From: Nematopogon swammerdamellus | Taxonomy: Eukaryota > Arthropoda > Insecta > Lepidoptera > Adelidae | Assembly: GCA_946902875.1 (NCBI GenBank) | Contig: OX336343.1 | Coordinates: 8,669,754 to 8,733,753, forward strand | DNA: 64,000 nt | Reading direction: 5' to 3' | Shown: in pieces, positions 35,901 to 44,584 of the stretch | Layout: the number at the start of each line of letters is the position of its first letter | Position numbering within the stretch: position 1 is the stretch's first letter | Translations under genes and position numbers: made by a program | Notes under the pieces: generated by a model | Databases searched by the model: none | Told to the model about the DNA's origin: nothing | The model's input: only the letters and a program-made list of their open reading frames with translations

Positions 35901-38900
35901 TGATGACTATAGGTCAACTTTTTTTTTCAATACTAAACTAAATAAATTTATTTAGTTTAGTATGGAAAAAAAAAAGTTCACCGTAGAACAAAATGTCATC
36001 TAAATTTTTTTTGCTCCAAATAGCCTGAGGAGTACCTGGTTTGCTTTATGACCTATAGTCATCAAACAGCCTGTATATACCAGGTACCTCCACTTTCAGA
36101 ATCAACCGAACTAGGACAACATGACAGAAGAACAGAAGTATTCACCTGAAGAGCTGCGCGGTTGTATACTTGTAGAGGGGTGTCATGATGACCCGGTCGA
36201 GGTCCCAGAAGCGGACGGAGCCGTCTTCGTGGCCCGTCAGCAGGAGCTGGTGAGCGGCGGCCGCCCCCTCCGCCGGCGCCCCGCCAGCCTCCACCGCGCC
36301 CCCCGTCACCGGCCACACGCCCTCCGAGTACACGTCCTCTGTCTGCTGGAGCCCTGGTACACACAGCGAAACAGTGTATGACAGCCGGCACGTGCGACAG
36401 GAACACGATGTAACAGGTTTACATCATTAGTGCAGCAGACGATATAGCTGCTGGTCTCAAAAATGTCATTCCATTACATCACACCCCGCTCATGTTGTGC
36501 CCTTTCCTAGCGTGAACGCCAATTAAATCGGGGGGCACGGCAGTGCCCCCGCCAAGTCGAGCAATAAATTTTACTGGACAATACAATGTACTTTCATTGC
36601 AGTTTCCATTGACCAAGCACTGAAGGAAATATATACGATCAACGTGACAGAACGATGCACAGACGGACGGACGGAGTCCCACCATAAGGGTATGGTGATT
36701 TTTTTTTAATTTTTGGAACTTATGTATGAAATATAACATAATTGATTGTACGATTTTTTTGTACAGGTCTCTAAAAAAGAAACAGACTGTTTGGAAGACC
36801 TATGTCTATAAATGGTTCGAACCATAGAGAAACTAGTGCGTGTTCACTACGCAACCGTAGTCTAGTGAGGCTCACCAGCGTTGCGGATATTGTTGTACAC
36901 TTCAGGCGCGACGTTGTCGACGAGCTGCGCGGTGGTGACGGCGGACGCGTGCACCGACACCAGGTACGGCAGCCGGAGAGGCCGCCAGCGCTCCTCGCAC
37001 AGGTCCAGCACTACTATCTCCTCCTCCGCTAACACCACCTGCAGTATCACATAAACAGTTATCACAAACAACCATTATACACGGTGTTGCAACCCCAACC
37101 GTAAAACCCGAAAGGGGGTGATTCTGTACGTGAAATAGAACTTTTGTTCTACAACTTTTTAATTTGAAGAAAAAAAATATTTTTTTCTCCATACATTTTG
37201 TGAATAGGTATTTAAAATTGGTATGGAAATTTTTTTCGCCACAGAAGTTGTTTACTTTCACATATAGAATAACCCCCTTATGTCAGTTAAATATATTACG
37301 GGGGCAACTGCAACACCGTGTATAATCTGCATTTAGAAGCACCGGCCAACATTGCCTGACTGCAATAAATAATACTTTTCAAGCACGACCGTGTTGGCGA
37401 AACGTCGGTCGAAACGGCTATGTAAATAGTTCGTGTTTTCCGTCCAGTTCAGTGTAGCCGGCACGACCGAAGGGAAGCACTAACGTGGCACCAAGTTCAC
37501 CCGGTGTTATGGGCTGACATCATGGATGTTGTAGGTGATGAAGCCAACCGTGTCGGTTTCCATAAAAAAAAATTTTGTTAACAGAGTGAAGGCACAGTGG
37601 AGATGTCACGCACGAGTGCTGCGGCGGTCTGGTAAACGGGCTGGGACTGGATGTGCGCGGGCGTCAGCGGCTTCTCCTCGTCGGGCTCTCTCTCCGTCTC
37701 GAGGGCCGGCGTCGTCGTGAAGAAGTCTATTACCTGCAACGTAAACAAACAAAAAGATACTGCTATTTAAAAAGAAAGTAATTGTGTACAGATTTTTGTT
37801 GAACCATTATATTATTTCTCTAAGTGTTGAACTTTTCCATTAAGTATAAAAAATATATATAGACATAACAGTTCCCAGCAGCTAATAATGCGTGTCGAGC
37901 TTTAGAGAGAGACAATCCGGTTGTAGAGCGTTGTCTCTGTCGCACGAACTCGCACGTCTCTGTGCATCAGGGACGACGCTCTACAACCAGATTGTCTCTT
38001 TCTTAAGCTTTGGAGCAGGAAGAAATAATTTATAATATAGTCGTTTCAAATTAAGAAAGAAAGAAATCCAGGATGATACATAAGAGAAACAGACACACAA
38101 AGGTGTTTAGACAGATGTTTGCATGTATGTATTTAGATTACAAGGGATTAGAGAAGTGTAAATGGGTGAATCAAATTTTGTTTTGTTTTTGGTATCTGTC
38201 TGAAAACAAGGTTTGATAAATTCACCTTATTTTAATAGTTACAGCAACTCTCAGATAAGTAATTGATTAATAAGAAAGAGCCTGCACAAAGAATTTTGAG
38301 TAATTTAAAAAAAAAAAATTTTTAAGTTACAAGAAAAAGTTGATCCACCCAAATGTAATAATCTCTCGGGCACACTCTCACAGTGTCTACTCACTCTGCT
38401 GGTGAAGTCAAACGCAACATGTTTCTCCCCCTGCTGCACGGTCACCGTGTACTTGTCGGCGTACGTCGCACGCGGCATCCCACCTGCACATCACATTTAC
38501 TATTATTAAATTTGTTTGTAAATACATTTTACATTTCCCTTGCACCGTACTATGTGGTAGGCACAAATTATACCCTACTGGGTTGGTACCACCGTACTGG
38601 ATGTAAGATGGCCGCATAGCAGCCTCGGTTGTGTTCTCTTCTAGTCCAGCATAGCCGGCAATCCAAGAATGTAAGCATACAAGCAAGAAATAAATATATG
38701 ATAAAAAAAAAACTAAATGAAACGCACTCTTTGACCAATTTACCCATTGGTGGCATTTTATTAACTGCGAAGACTTGAGAGAATCTCGCTTATGTAAATA
38801 TGTGACCGCGTCTGACATGAAAAAAAAAACATTGTTTTTTCAGTACTTACAATCAAAACAGAAAGGCTAGGCGAGGCGAGGCATGCTAGGTAGCAACCGA

Positions 38901-41900
38901 GTTGACGGCACCTAGGTAAGCTTTCACCAGATCGAAAAACACAGATCTCATCACAGAGTAAAACAACTGCTTACTTTACAATTACAAATACCCAACAAGT
39001 GATGAAAGTTGGTTTGCAGATAAAAAAGTTACCAGCGAATATGGTGATGTCCTCCCCGCCGACGCTGCTCCTGTTGAGGATCTTGTTGATTGCCTTGCAG
39101 GGGTAGGGGCCGTACGGGGTGACGGGCTCCTTGAGCGGCTTGTCTCGGCTCGCCTCGCCCGCCGCGCCCACCTCCCACGTCACGTACGAGCCGTCGTTGT
39201 GCGACGACGTGAAGTGCTCACCCCCTGCGCGACACACACACAACGTTGCTGTTACAGTCTTGTCGATGTAGGGCAGCGGTTCCCAATTATATTTTCCAGC
39301 CATCCGTCTTGTTGGTGACCCGAAACTTACAGATGGTCTGGAGTCCCTGAGTCACAGACGATTTGTGGGTTCGCTTAGTCTGTTTTACAGATACTATCAC
39401 GGACGCTGCTCTGCGGAAGTAGCATTCCTTATTATAATTTTTTTTTTATGGAAACTAACGTGGTTGGCTACATCACCTACAACGTCCGTGATGTCAGCCC
39501 ATAACATCGGGTGAACTAGGTGCCATGTCAGTGCTTCCCCGTTTGATCGTGCCGTCACCCGTCCTATTTCCCTTATTCATTTTCACCCGTCCTATCTCCG
39601 CATGACTCGTCGCAGAGAGACTCAGCACCCTTTTGTTGTTGACATTGGGCTTTTGAGAACCCATCGGTTCTCTAAATCGTTTCTTTGTCGCACCGCTAGA
39701 GTGTGGAACTGTCTTCCGGCGAGTGTATTTCCTGAATCCTTTAACCAGGATGTCTTCAAGCGTCGTATTAACGGGCTAGACAGCCTAGCAACAGTCCGCA
39801 AATCTGCTGGCATGGCACCTAACTGAGCGTGGTTTCGCGAGGAGAGGTGATTTTGGCTCTGTCGACTGTACCATTGGTCTCTCGGCACAGCAACCCATGC
39901 TGGTTTACATAAAAAAAGTACCTCTTAACTAATTTTCTGAGACGCCAAGTAACCCTGAGCAAAATATTCACATAAAACAATTTTCATACGGTTGTTATTT
40001 TTACATAAATAAAATGTTGTTTATCCATTGTATCATCGATGTCTAATTTTATAGATCGAACGTCGCGCGATTTAACCTGTACTATGTTTCGTCTTAACAA
40101 GTGTGCGTGCATTCACACACAGTATTGTGATACTCACACAAGCACACACTTACATCATATAGTCGTTTCATGTCCGTAAACGGCGGGCATCGGAGCGCGC
40201 CGCGCCTCCTGCCACGAGATACTTTGGTGTCTTGCTTTCGTGTTTGCATTTTACACGCCGCCATGCTGTCACGTGACGCGATCCCTACGACGTTACTGTC
40301 GCGTTCTCACTTGCCTACAGGTGATAAGAGTGAGCGAGAAAGTTGTCATCGCTCGCCCATCGGCGCGATTGTCGTATTTCCGCTCACTCTTATGATCAGT
40401 AGGCAAGTGGGAACGAGAACGCGATAGCTACGTCACACAATCCGTGACATGTCAGCATGGCTTCTTAACACGTCATAACATGCTCAGGCGAAACAAACAA
40501 CAACGTTTGTCACTGTTACTCTTGCATAAAACACAGCTTTACTCTTTCTCGTTCGCTCTTTATATTAATTACGTATACAAAAATCTGTTTAACATAAAAT
40601 TTGAGAAAAAAACCAGCAAAATAAATACTTACTGATGGAAGGAGACGCCATTCTTTACGTAATTTCGATCTGAGCTGTTATAATAAAATTATAATACTTG
40701 TAACAGCAACCGGGCATGCTGAACACACGCACTTTTGCGCCACAGACTCGGTACAGTAAGACTTACGCTCAACACGCGCTGCACACGCCGTATGAAGCGG
40801 CTGTCCGTGAAATCTGCAATTTATGCAGTTCTCGTCGAGAACAAATTTGTTCGGGAGTAATGTATGGGATGGGCATATCTCTAAATATACATCAATGCAT
40901 TGTATCAGTTATTTTAACTTTATGTTCTAAAAATCACAATATGATACGAAATAGATCTGTTGAGTTATTAATTTTTTTATTTTTACGGAAACTGACACGG
41001 TTGGCTACATCACCTACAACATCCGTGATGTCAGCCCATAAAACCCGGGTGAACTTGGTGCCACGTCAGTGCTGTAGTACTGAAGTTATCTCCTGTTACA
41101 ATATTGGAAACTGATGCAAAAAGTATAAAAGTAGGCTCCCTAGATAAACGGAAGGTCATTTAGAATACGGCAGTGACCTTCATCGCTCCAGCAGAGGCTC
41201 TCGAGCTGCTGGTTGGAGACGAAGGTGTGGGTGGGGCGCGAGGTGGCGCGGTCCCACAGCACGACGAGGCCGCGGTTGTAGCCCACGAGCAGCCGGCTCG
41301 GCTGCTTGGGGTGCTCGCACAGGTGCTCCACCGCGCCAGGGTTCACCTTGAAGTCCTCCGGGCAGCTGCCGACATGCACGCAAGATTTTTTAAGTGAGAT
41401 CGAGGTCCATTATCACGGTGTTGCAACCCCAACCGTAAAACCCGAAATGGGGCGATTCTGTACGTGAAATAGAACAACTTTTGTTCTACGAATTTGACGA
41501 AAAAAAAAATTTTTTTTCTCCATACATTTTGTGAATAGGTATGAAAAATTTGTATGGAAAACAATTTTTTTTATGTTTCAAAAATTTTTTTTCGATACAG
41601 AAGTTGTTTAGTTTCACATATAGAAAATAACCCCCTTATGTCAGTTAAAAATATTACGGGGCAACTGCAACACCGTGTATAGTATAATATTTCTCCCTCC
41701 TCCTCCTGTTCGCCTTCGCCAAACCCGCCATACTCTCGCGGAACACCCCTTTATAGTGGACAGACGAGTACTTCGAACGGCACGATTCTCTAAATCGTTC
41801 TTGTGCCGCACTGCAAAGGTGTGGAACGGGCTTCCGGGGAATATCTTTCCCCACTCCTACAATCCACGGATCTTCAAATCGCGGGCCTTCAAATAGCCTT

Positions 41901-43430
41901 TCCCCAGCGACATTAGTCCACCTCCAAGCCGGACTGGCACCTCCTCGGGGGTGATATTGGCTGCGCCTGAGGCTTCGACCTCGGACACAGCCAGCTAGTT
42001 CGGAAACAATAAAAAAAAAAAAAAAAAAAAAAATTAATAACACTTATGAATTACCTCAGACCCGTGACCCATCATGATGCAGGTTTAAGGGTTTGAACAA
42101 TCAATAATAAATTATAACTTTGGTGTCTTTCCGAAAAAAAATAAATCAATCAAGTCTGCTAAGAGCTTATAAGAGCAGTCGCTGCCTTTATCCTCGAGAA
42201 CCCCTTAGACTTGGCGGGTATTCCACACATCCCATTGTTTCTGGGAACATTAATGTCTAAAAACATTATAAAATTTTTGCTCACATCACTTCATGATATT
42301 TGGAACTATCAAGAGAGCATAGATGTTACAAGCATAAAGATCGTAACGATGATGTAACAAATATAGTTTAAATAAAACACATCGCTCACTTCTGCATGAC
42401 AATATCCTGATATATAACGTCATCGGTGACTGTGAAGGTGGCCAGGTCCAGCGAGTATATGTTGCCTCCCTCGGTGCCGAGCAGCAACCTCTCCCCGGAA
42501 GCCTCCACGCACATCGCCGACACCTTCTTCAGCTTGCCGTCGAGCGTCTGCGCGCGCAGCTCCACCAGGGACTTCTCGTTGATCTCCCACAGGTGGAGGG
42601 AGTTGTCGTCGCACAGCGACACCAGCCGCCCGGTGCCTGTAACGTGGATACAACGGATGCTCAGTATTTATGATCCCGGAAGGTTCTGACCATTTGCTCA
42701 TTTCTGGTAAAACAATGTGCGAGCGATGTGGTGGCTATATTTTGGATAACATTTACCCTCTCAACCTGGTAGAGAAGAGACATACAGTTGAAGAACCACG
42801 GAGCAATTTGTGCTCTCACGTTCCAGCAATTCAGACCCAGTAGAAAATGTAACCAAAAAACAGTTAAAACAGGTAGTGCCACACAAATGCGTCTTGGAAT
42901 GCTCAGATGTAGGTCGCCTCTTACCCAACCCGCAATAGATCCAGAGCTGTCTCAGTGATCTACCTTAGCGTTCAGAGTGTGATTCAATGTGATAGCTGGA
43001 AAGAGGTAAGGGGAGGTGATAGCTGGAAAGAGGTAAGGGGAGGTAATAGCTGGAAAGAGGTAAGGGGAGGTGATAGCTGGAAAGAGGTAAGGGGAGGTGA
43101 TTGCTGGAAAGAGGTAAGGGGAGGTGATAGCTGGAAAGAGGTAAGGGGAGGTGATAGCTGGAAAGAGGTAAGGGGGGGGGGGGGGGGGTGATAGCTGGAA
43201 AGTGGTAAGGGGAGGTGATAGCTGGAAATGCGTCTGGGTGGTGCGTACTGACCGGGAATGAAGTGTATCTGTGTGACCGGCGCGTCCGCGTCCGTGTGCT
43301 GTCCGTAGAACTCGACGCCCGGCCGGCCGTACACCTTGAGGGCGCCGCTCGCCGTGCCCAGCGCCACCAGCCGCAGCAGCGGCTCCCACGCCAGCGCCGA
43401 CGCGCGGTTCGGAAAGCCATGCTGCACTGT
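20906..43430 (-). CDS. l(2)gl: Lethal giant larvae protein (Lgl/LLGL), 23 coding exons, N-terminal exon missing
   Basis: Exons: 43253-43430, 42390-42636, 41178-41365, 39033-39224, 38395-38483, 37614-37733, 36876-37038, 36146-36353, 34314-34431, 33313-33519, 32386-32545, 31594-31733, 30825-30969, 30382-30482, 29515-29607, 28849-28992, 27686-27849, 26826-26919, 25292-25390, 24733-24924, 24301-24424, 22734-22777, 20906-21037. All phases join; 1,113 residues plus stop TGA. WD40-type repeats form the two beta-propellers ([14 protein letters not shown], then [40 protein letters not shown]). The aPKC target segment [17 protein letters not shown] is in the 31594-31733 exon. C-terminal landmarks are [26 protein letters not shown] and CLTNLGD. 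The tail carries an alanine run and a TTT-rich stretch. Lgl is a cortical polarity protein of the Scribble/Dlg module and binds myosin II and SNAREs; aPKC phosphorylation releases it from the membrane. The usual first exon (MLKF... to FAFRK) was not found. Confidence 0.96.
21332..21490 (+). CDS. Unidentified coding-like exon on the strand opposite l(2)gl
   Basis: After a possible acceptor (TTTGCAGGCAG) the plus strand is open for 52 codons to TAA at 21488-21490. It reads [17 protein letters not shown] at the start and [15 protein letters not shown] towards the end. The composition is balanced and protein-like, unlike the low-complexity frames around it. There is no ATG and no partner exon was found, so it would be the last exon of a gene or a fossil. 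Against it: 21430-21450 forms an inverted repeat with 21540-21562 (TCGGAGATATCTAGGCAC / GTGCCTAGATATTTCCGA), so part may belong to a transposon. No family recognised. Confidence 0.3.
   Translation: MTNTALNGFAEDIPIHCKWEKVSIGHETSEYYPSEISRHLASPFTPVSPRQQ
21580..21700. repeat. Dispersed repeat (CGCTAGACGTTTCG family)
   Basis: GCGCTAGACGTTTCGGCTAG, a GACGTGGAACAGAACTAG segment, CCTCTCTCTACG and TTCTGTATGAGC match 28672-28800 and, more loosely, 750-870. Non-coding, in the last l(2)gl intron. Confidence 0.6.
22201..22463. mobile_element. MITE with ~50-bp TIRs (CTTCGCCGTTATGTTGG family, short copy)
   Basis: TAGAGAGCGTTTCAACTAAA and TTTAGTTGAAACGCTCTCTA form the ends; the inverted repeat extends through CTTCCCTTCGCCGTTATGTT for about 50 bp with few mismatches. 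The interior is AT-rich with ACGGTAAATACCG-type palindromic pieces. A TA target duplication is possible. It lies between the last two l(2)gl exons. A longer relative is at 17483-17894. Confidence 0.88.
23379..23818. mobile_element. hAT/Charlie-like MITE (440 bp)
   Basis: Ends CAGGCATGGGCAACCT and AGGTTGCCCATGCCTG, with an exact 8-bp target duplication TTCTATAG at 23371-23378 and 23819-23826. The ends continue into GGCCCGCGGGCC-like and TGTGGCCCCTGG-like sequence, as in Charlie-type hAT elements. No transposase frame. It sits in the l(2)gl intron between exons 24301-24424 and 22734-22777. Confidence 0.93.
24767..24790 (-). repeat. GCC microsatellite coding for polyalanine in l(2)gl
   Basis: A GGC run on the plus strand lies inside the 24733-24924 exon and encodes seven alanines in a row, between a proline/threonine stretch and [11 protein letters not shown]. 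It falls in the poorly conserved C-terminal tail of Lgl, where length variation would be tolerated. Confidence 0.85.
26205..26465 (-). mobile_element. SINE, family A (5S-head family), 3' part
   Basis: Starts with a T run (minus-strand poly(A)), then GGCTACATCACCTACAACGT, GATGTCAGCCCATAACACCG, CTACACTGAACTGG and, at the far end, CCAACCCGGGCGGG. The same order is found in at least ten places in the window. Located between l(2)gl exons 26826-26919 and 25292-25390. Confidence 0.85.
26478..26757 (+). mobile_element. RTE-like LINE 3' end with (TGAC)n tail
   Basis: The frame reads [20 protein letters not shown], then [19 protein letters not shown] and [13 protein letters not shown] to a stop. This is the usual C-terminus of RTE-clade ORF2 (the 'WAGHV.R..D.RW', 'GRP..RW.DD', 'W...EAY' order). 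It ends in five or six copies of TGAC, the type of tail seen at RTE 3' ends. It lies 70 bp from an l(2)gl exon boundary. Confidence 0.88.
27285..27525 (-). mobile_element. SINE, family A, minus-strand copy
   Basis: T10 tail, then CCAGCCCATAACACCTTGG, GTGCCGGCTACACGG and ACCAACCCGGGTTAAACCCT and CTAGTAAGGTAAGGGAAGGG at the head side. Somewhat diverged. Located in the l(2)gl intron before exon 27686-27849. Confidence 0.8.
27980..28222 (+). mobile_element. LINE 3' end ([14 protein letters not shown] family, copy 1)
   Basis: Encodes the end of the motif [13 protein letters not shown] and then [20 protein letters not shown], the typical C-terminus of Jockey/CR1-like ORF2 ('R....WN.LP......S...FK'). 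Ends near ATGCTGGTTCAAATAAAAG. Other copies: 39590-39910, 31040-31260 (opposite strand) and a diverged one at 41690-42035. Confidence 0.75.
28640..28810. repeat. Dispersed repeat (CGCTAGACGTTTCG family)
   Basis: GAGCGAGACCAGCGATTGG, CGCGCTAGACGTTTCGACTC, GAACGTGGAGCAAAACTAG and GTCTGTATGAGCG match the copy at 21580-21700. It ends about 40 bp from l(2)gl exon 28849-28992. Confidence 0.6.
29127..29450 (+). mobile_element. SINE, family A with 5S rRNA-like head (diverged)
   Basis: GATGTCCGATCGTGAAATTA then AGCATGC and GTTGGGTGACC resemble the 5S rRNA order GTCCGATCACCGAAGTTAAGC ... GGATGGGTGACC. The SINE body follows (CTATGTAAATAG, CCAGCTCAGTGTAGCCAGCA, GGTTATGGGCTGAT) and ends in poly(A) at about 29440-29448. 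It is one of two copies here that keep the head. Confidence 0.75.
30040..30245. repeat. Dispersed repeat (CAACACCGACGACC family)
   Basis: GGGGTATGCAGAGTAATCGG, GAGTACACTGGTAAATTACA and ACAACACCGAC recur in inverted order at 46850-47040. Non-coding, in an l(2)gl intron. Confidence 0.5.
31040..31265 (-). mobile_element. LINE 3' end ([14 protein letters not shown] family, minus strand)
   Basis: The plus strand shows the reverse complement of the 39590-39910 copy: ACCATACCAGCAGACTTGCG, GGGCTGTCCAACCTGTTGAT and GACAATTGCACC. Diverged, with the reading frame broken. Confidence 0.65.
31764..31788 (+). repeat. Interstitial telomeric repeat (TTAGG)5
   Basis: Five perfect TTAGG units, the canonical insect telomere repeat, lie 31 bp from the boundary of the l(2)gl exon that carries the aPKC sites. 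Probably a chance expansion or a repaired break. Confidence 0.9.
33840..34195 (-). mobile_element. LINE C-terminal fragment
   Basis: The minus strand encodes [14 protein letters not shown], then [13 protein letters not shown] and a [20 protein letters not shown] stretch before a stop near 33897. The 'R....Y...SPLNR..N..N' arrangement is typical of the ORF2 C-terminus in lepidopteran LINEs. Frame open for 98 codons. Located between l(2)gl exons 34314-34431 and 33313-33519. Confidence 0.55.
35888..36077. mobile_element. MITE with 30-bp TIRs (TATACAGGATGTTTGATGAC)
   Basis: TATACAGGATGTTTGATGAC plus TATAGGTCA at the left and TGACCTATAGTCATCAAACA plus GCCTGTATA at the right; a second inner symmetry (TACTAAACTAAATAAATTTA) is present. 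190 bp, non-coding. Ends 69 bp from l(2)gl exon 36146-36353. Confidence 0.85.
37076..37325. mobile_element. MITE (TACACGGTGTTGCAA family, copy 1)
   Basis: Ends TATACACGGTGTTGCAACCC and CTGCAACACCGTGTATA. The interior keeps CCGTAAAACCCGAAAGGGG, CTGTACGTGAAATAGAAC and CCCCCTTATGTCAGTTAAA, as in the copy at 41411-41681. It lies 38 bp from l(2)gl exon 36876-37038. A wider relative with ends TATACACGGTGTTAACTT is at 54623-55113. Confidence 0.88.
37390..37572 (+). mobile_element. SINE, family A, 5'-truncated copy
   Basis: GGTCGAAACGGCTATGTAAA, CCAGTTCAGTGTAGCCGGC, GGGCTGACATCATGG and GTGTCGGTTTCCAT followed by poly(A) at about 37562-37571. It ends 42 bp from l(2)gl exon 37614-37733. Confidence 0.85.
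37867..38035. mobile_element. Stem-loop MITE (copy 2 of the 9621 family)
   Basis: Symmetric arms GAGCTTTAGAGAGAGACAAT / TTGTCTCTTTCTTAAGCTT and GGTTGTAGAGCG / CGCTCTACAACC around a short loop. The same layout is found at 9621-9790 and 55705-55853. Confidence 0.8.
38160..38352. mobile_element. MITE (GGGTGGATCAAC family, short copy)
   Basis: Left end GGGTGAATCAAATTTTG, right end ACAAGAAAAAGTTGATCCAC, with TTTTTGGTATCTGTCTGAAAA inside. An internally deleted relative of 1322-1730. It ends 43 bp from an l(2)gl exon. Confidence 0.75.
38500..38670 (+). mobile_element. SINE, family B, 3'-truncated head
   Basis: CTACTGGGTTGGTACCACCG, TACTGGATGTAAGATGGCC, GCATAGCAGCCTCGGTTGTG and CTAGTCCAGCATAGCCGGC are the reverse complement of the head side of 10850-11098, so this copy runs on the plus strand and lacks its tail. 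Confidence 0.7.
39430..39555 (-). mobile_element. SINE, family A, short tail fragment
   Basis: T8, then GGTTGGCTACATCACCTACA, GATGTCAGCCCATAACATCG and GTGCCATGTCAGTGCTTCCC. Truncated where the LINE 3' end at 39590 begins. Confidence 0.8.
39590..39910 (+). mobile_element. LINE 3' end ([14 protein letters not shown] family, best copy)
   Basis: Open for 74 codons: [17 protein letters not shown], then [20 protein letters not shown] and [14 protein letters not shown], to a stop near 39824. This is the C-terminus of a Jockey/CR1-like ORF2. The short length shared by all copies suggests either strong 5' truncation or a SINE using this LINE tail. Confidence 0.8.
40285..40432. repeat. Inverted repeat (foldback)
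   Basis: GCGTTCTCACTTGCCTACAG and ATAAGAGTGAGCG pair with CGCTCACTCTTAT and GTAGGCAAGTGGGAACG further right. About 60 bp lie between the arms. Non-coding; probably a small DNA element in the l(2)gl intron. Confidence 0.75.
40975..41085 (-). mobile_element. SINE, family A, tail fragment
   Basis: TTTTTACGGAAACTGACACGG, GGCTACATCACCTACAACAT and GTCAGCCCATAAAACCCGGG. It lies 94 bp from l(2)gl exon 41178-41365. Confidence 0.8.
41411..41681. mobile_element. MITE (TACACGGTGTTGCAA family, copy 2)
   Basis: Ends TATCACGGTGTTGCAACCCC and GCAACTGCAACACCGTGTATA, with the same internal blocks as 37076-37325. Slightly longer because of poly(A/T) expansion. A LINE 3' end starts immediately after it. Confidence 0.88.
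41690..42035 (+). mobile_element. LINE 3' end (diverged [14 protein letters not shown] copy) with A24 tail
   Basis: Encodes [36 protein letters not shown] and [12 protein letters not shown] to a stop, then a non-coding tail and a long poly(A) run at about 42009-42033. A sister family to 39590-39910. Confidence 0.78.
42991..43240 (+). repeat. 27-bp minisatellite, about nine units, with a G17 tract
   Basis: Unit GATAGCTGGAAAGAGGTAAG + GGGAGGT repeats with near-perfect identity from 42991; the unit at about 43153 contains an uninterrupted G17 run (43172-43188), and the last units are degraded. It ends within 15 bp of the l(2)gl splice donor at 43252. Because 27 is a multiple of three, the minus strand is open in all frames ([13 protein letters not shown] repeats), but this is intron sequence. 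Confidence 0.95.
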
Positions 43431-44149
43431 CTGTCGACAACCAAACGTACGCTTTCTTTAGCTGTTTGCAACAAACACCACAACTGCTCAAATATTATAT
43501 TTTGAATAGAGATACATTTTTCTCAAGAAGCAAAACTTTTATTTATATTTAAATTATGTAGAAAGTTAATTCGTTCAACCGATGAACAATGGAAAGATGG
43601 CCGATAAAATTATACTGTTTATTTTGAATTCCACACATAATATTCCCACCCAGACTCTCGAACCACTTAACAGCTACGTTCAAATTGAAACCAACAACAC
43701 CTTTACACAGAGAGGTCGAAGCATTATTTCCTTATTGCCTCCGGATTCCGCCGCCGCCGCCGCCGCCCAAATATTGCTAATCGAGTGCGGAACCGCTAAC
43801 TGGCAGTACTTTCGATGTATTAGCATTTGATTTTAGCGCTAGTGGCGTAACGTGAGCGACAGACAGATAGACAATACGGGAACTATATGGAGTGAGTCAC
43901 CGGCGCGGTGGTGCTGGGAAATACTAGAGTTGGCGCATGCGGCCCTGCGCCGCGCTGCGCCGCATGGGGAGCGACAGTGCAGTTTTTGCTTACTGCAACG
44001 TCTATACCTACATCAGGGTCGTAACTACGAAGAGGCAACTTGCTCTTGGCATCCGTACTGAGGGACACCGCACCCACTAAGCGACACGACGTGTCTCATC
44101 CTAATAAAAAAAATCGGCGCCTTCTATTATTCAATAGTGTAACTAATCG

Positions 44150-44375
44150 ATTTTTCGGACGTTTGTTGTACGGCTCCCGTACCCTTCCCTTAATTTTTAA
44201 CTTTTTCTAATTTTTCTATTTGTTGTTATATCCGCCATAGTAGCACATATTCTGTGAAAATTTCAACGGGCTACCTATTACGGTTCAAGAGATACAGCCC
44301 TCGGACAGACGGACGGACGGCGGAGGCTTAGTAATAGACTCCCGTACGGGATACAGAAACCTAATAAAGCGAAGT
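44150..44375. mobile_element. GACGGACGGACG-type repeat, fuller copy
   Basis: GTTGTACGGCTCCCGTACCC at one end and CTCCCGTACGGGATACAGAA at the other form short inverted ends. Inside: ATTCTGTGAAAATTTCAACG, GGTTCAAGAGATACAGCC and CGGACAGACGGACGGACGG. Matches the fragment at 12005-12155. A common lepidopteran MITE layout. Confidence 0.65.
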
Positions 44376-44404
44376 TTCTACGACCGACCGTGTTACGTAC
44401 GTCA

Positions 44405-44575
44405 ATATATGAATATCCTTATAACTAAAGAACACTTTATCGATTTACATACGGTTTTCACTGTTACATTCTGTCCCTTCTCAAGATGGTTTAATCATAA
44501 CGCTACGTAATCGGCGACCTGAGCTCTGAGCAAAAAGTCACGCGAAGCGAAGTCGCGGGCAAAAGCTAGTAAGTA
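44405..44575. repeat. Dispersed repeat (ATGAATATCCTTATAACT family)
   Basis: ATGAATATCCTTATAACTAA, TTTTCACTGTTACATTCTGT and CTTCTCAAGATGGTTT recur at 53990-54075. It ends in CACGCGAAGCGAAGTCGCGG, a short phrase frequent at lepidopteran repeat ends. Confidence 0.6.
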
Positions 44576-44584
44576 CATAAAAAA

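Noticed and set aside
40627..40655. ATGGCGTCTCCTTCCATCAG with a following donor as the first l(2)gl exon
   Set aside because: It lies downstream of two already identified l(2)gl exons on the same strand and its sequence does not match the conserved N-terminus.
42955..43483. Long open frames across the minisatellite encoding nine-residue repeats (SPYLFPAIT or SWKEVRGGD types)
   Set aside because: A 27-bp repeat without stop codons is open in all frames on both strands; the region is the intron after an l(2)gl exon.
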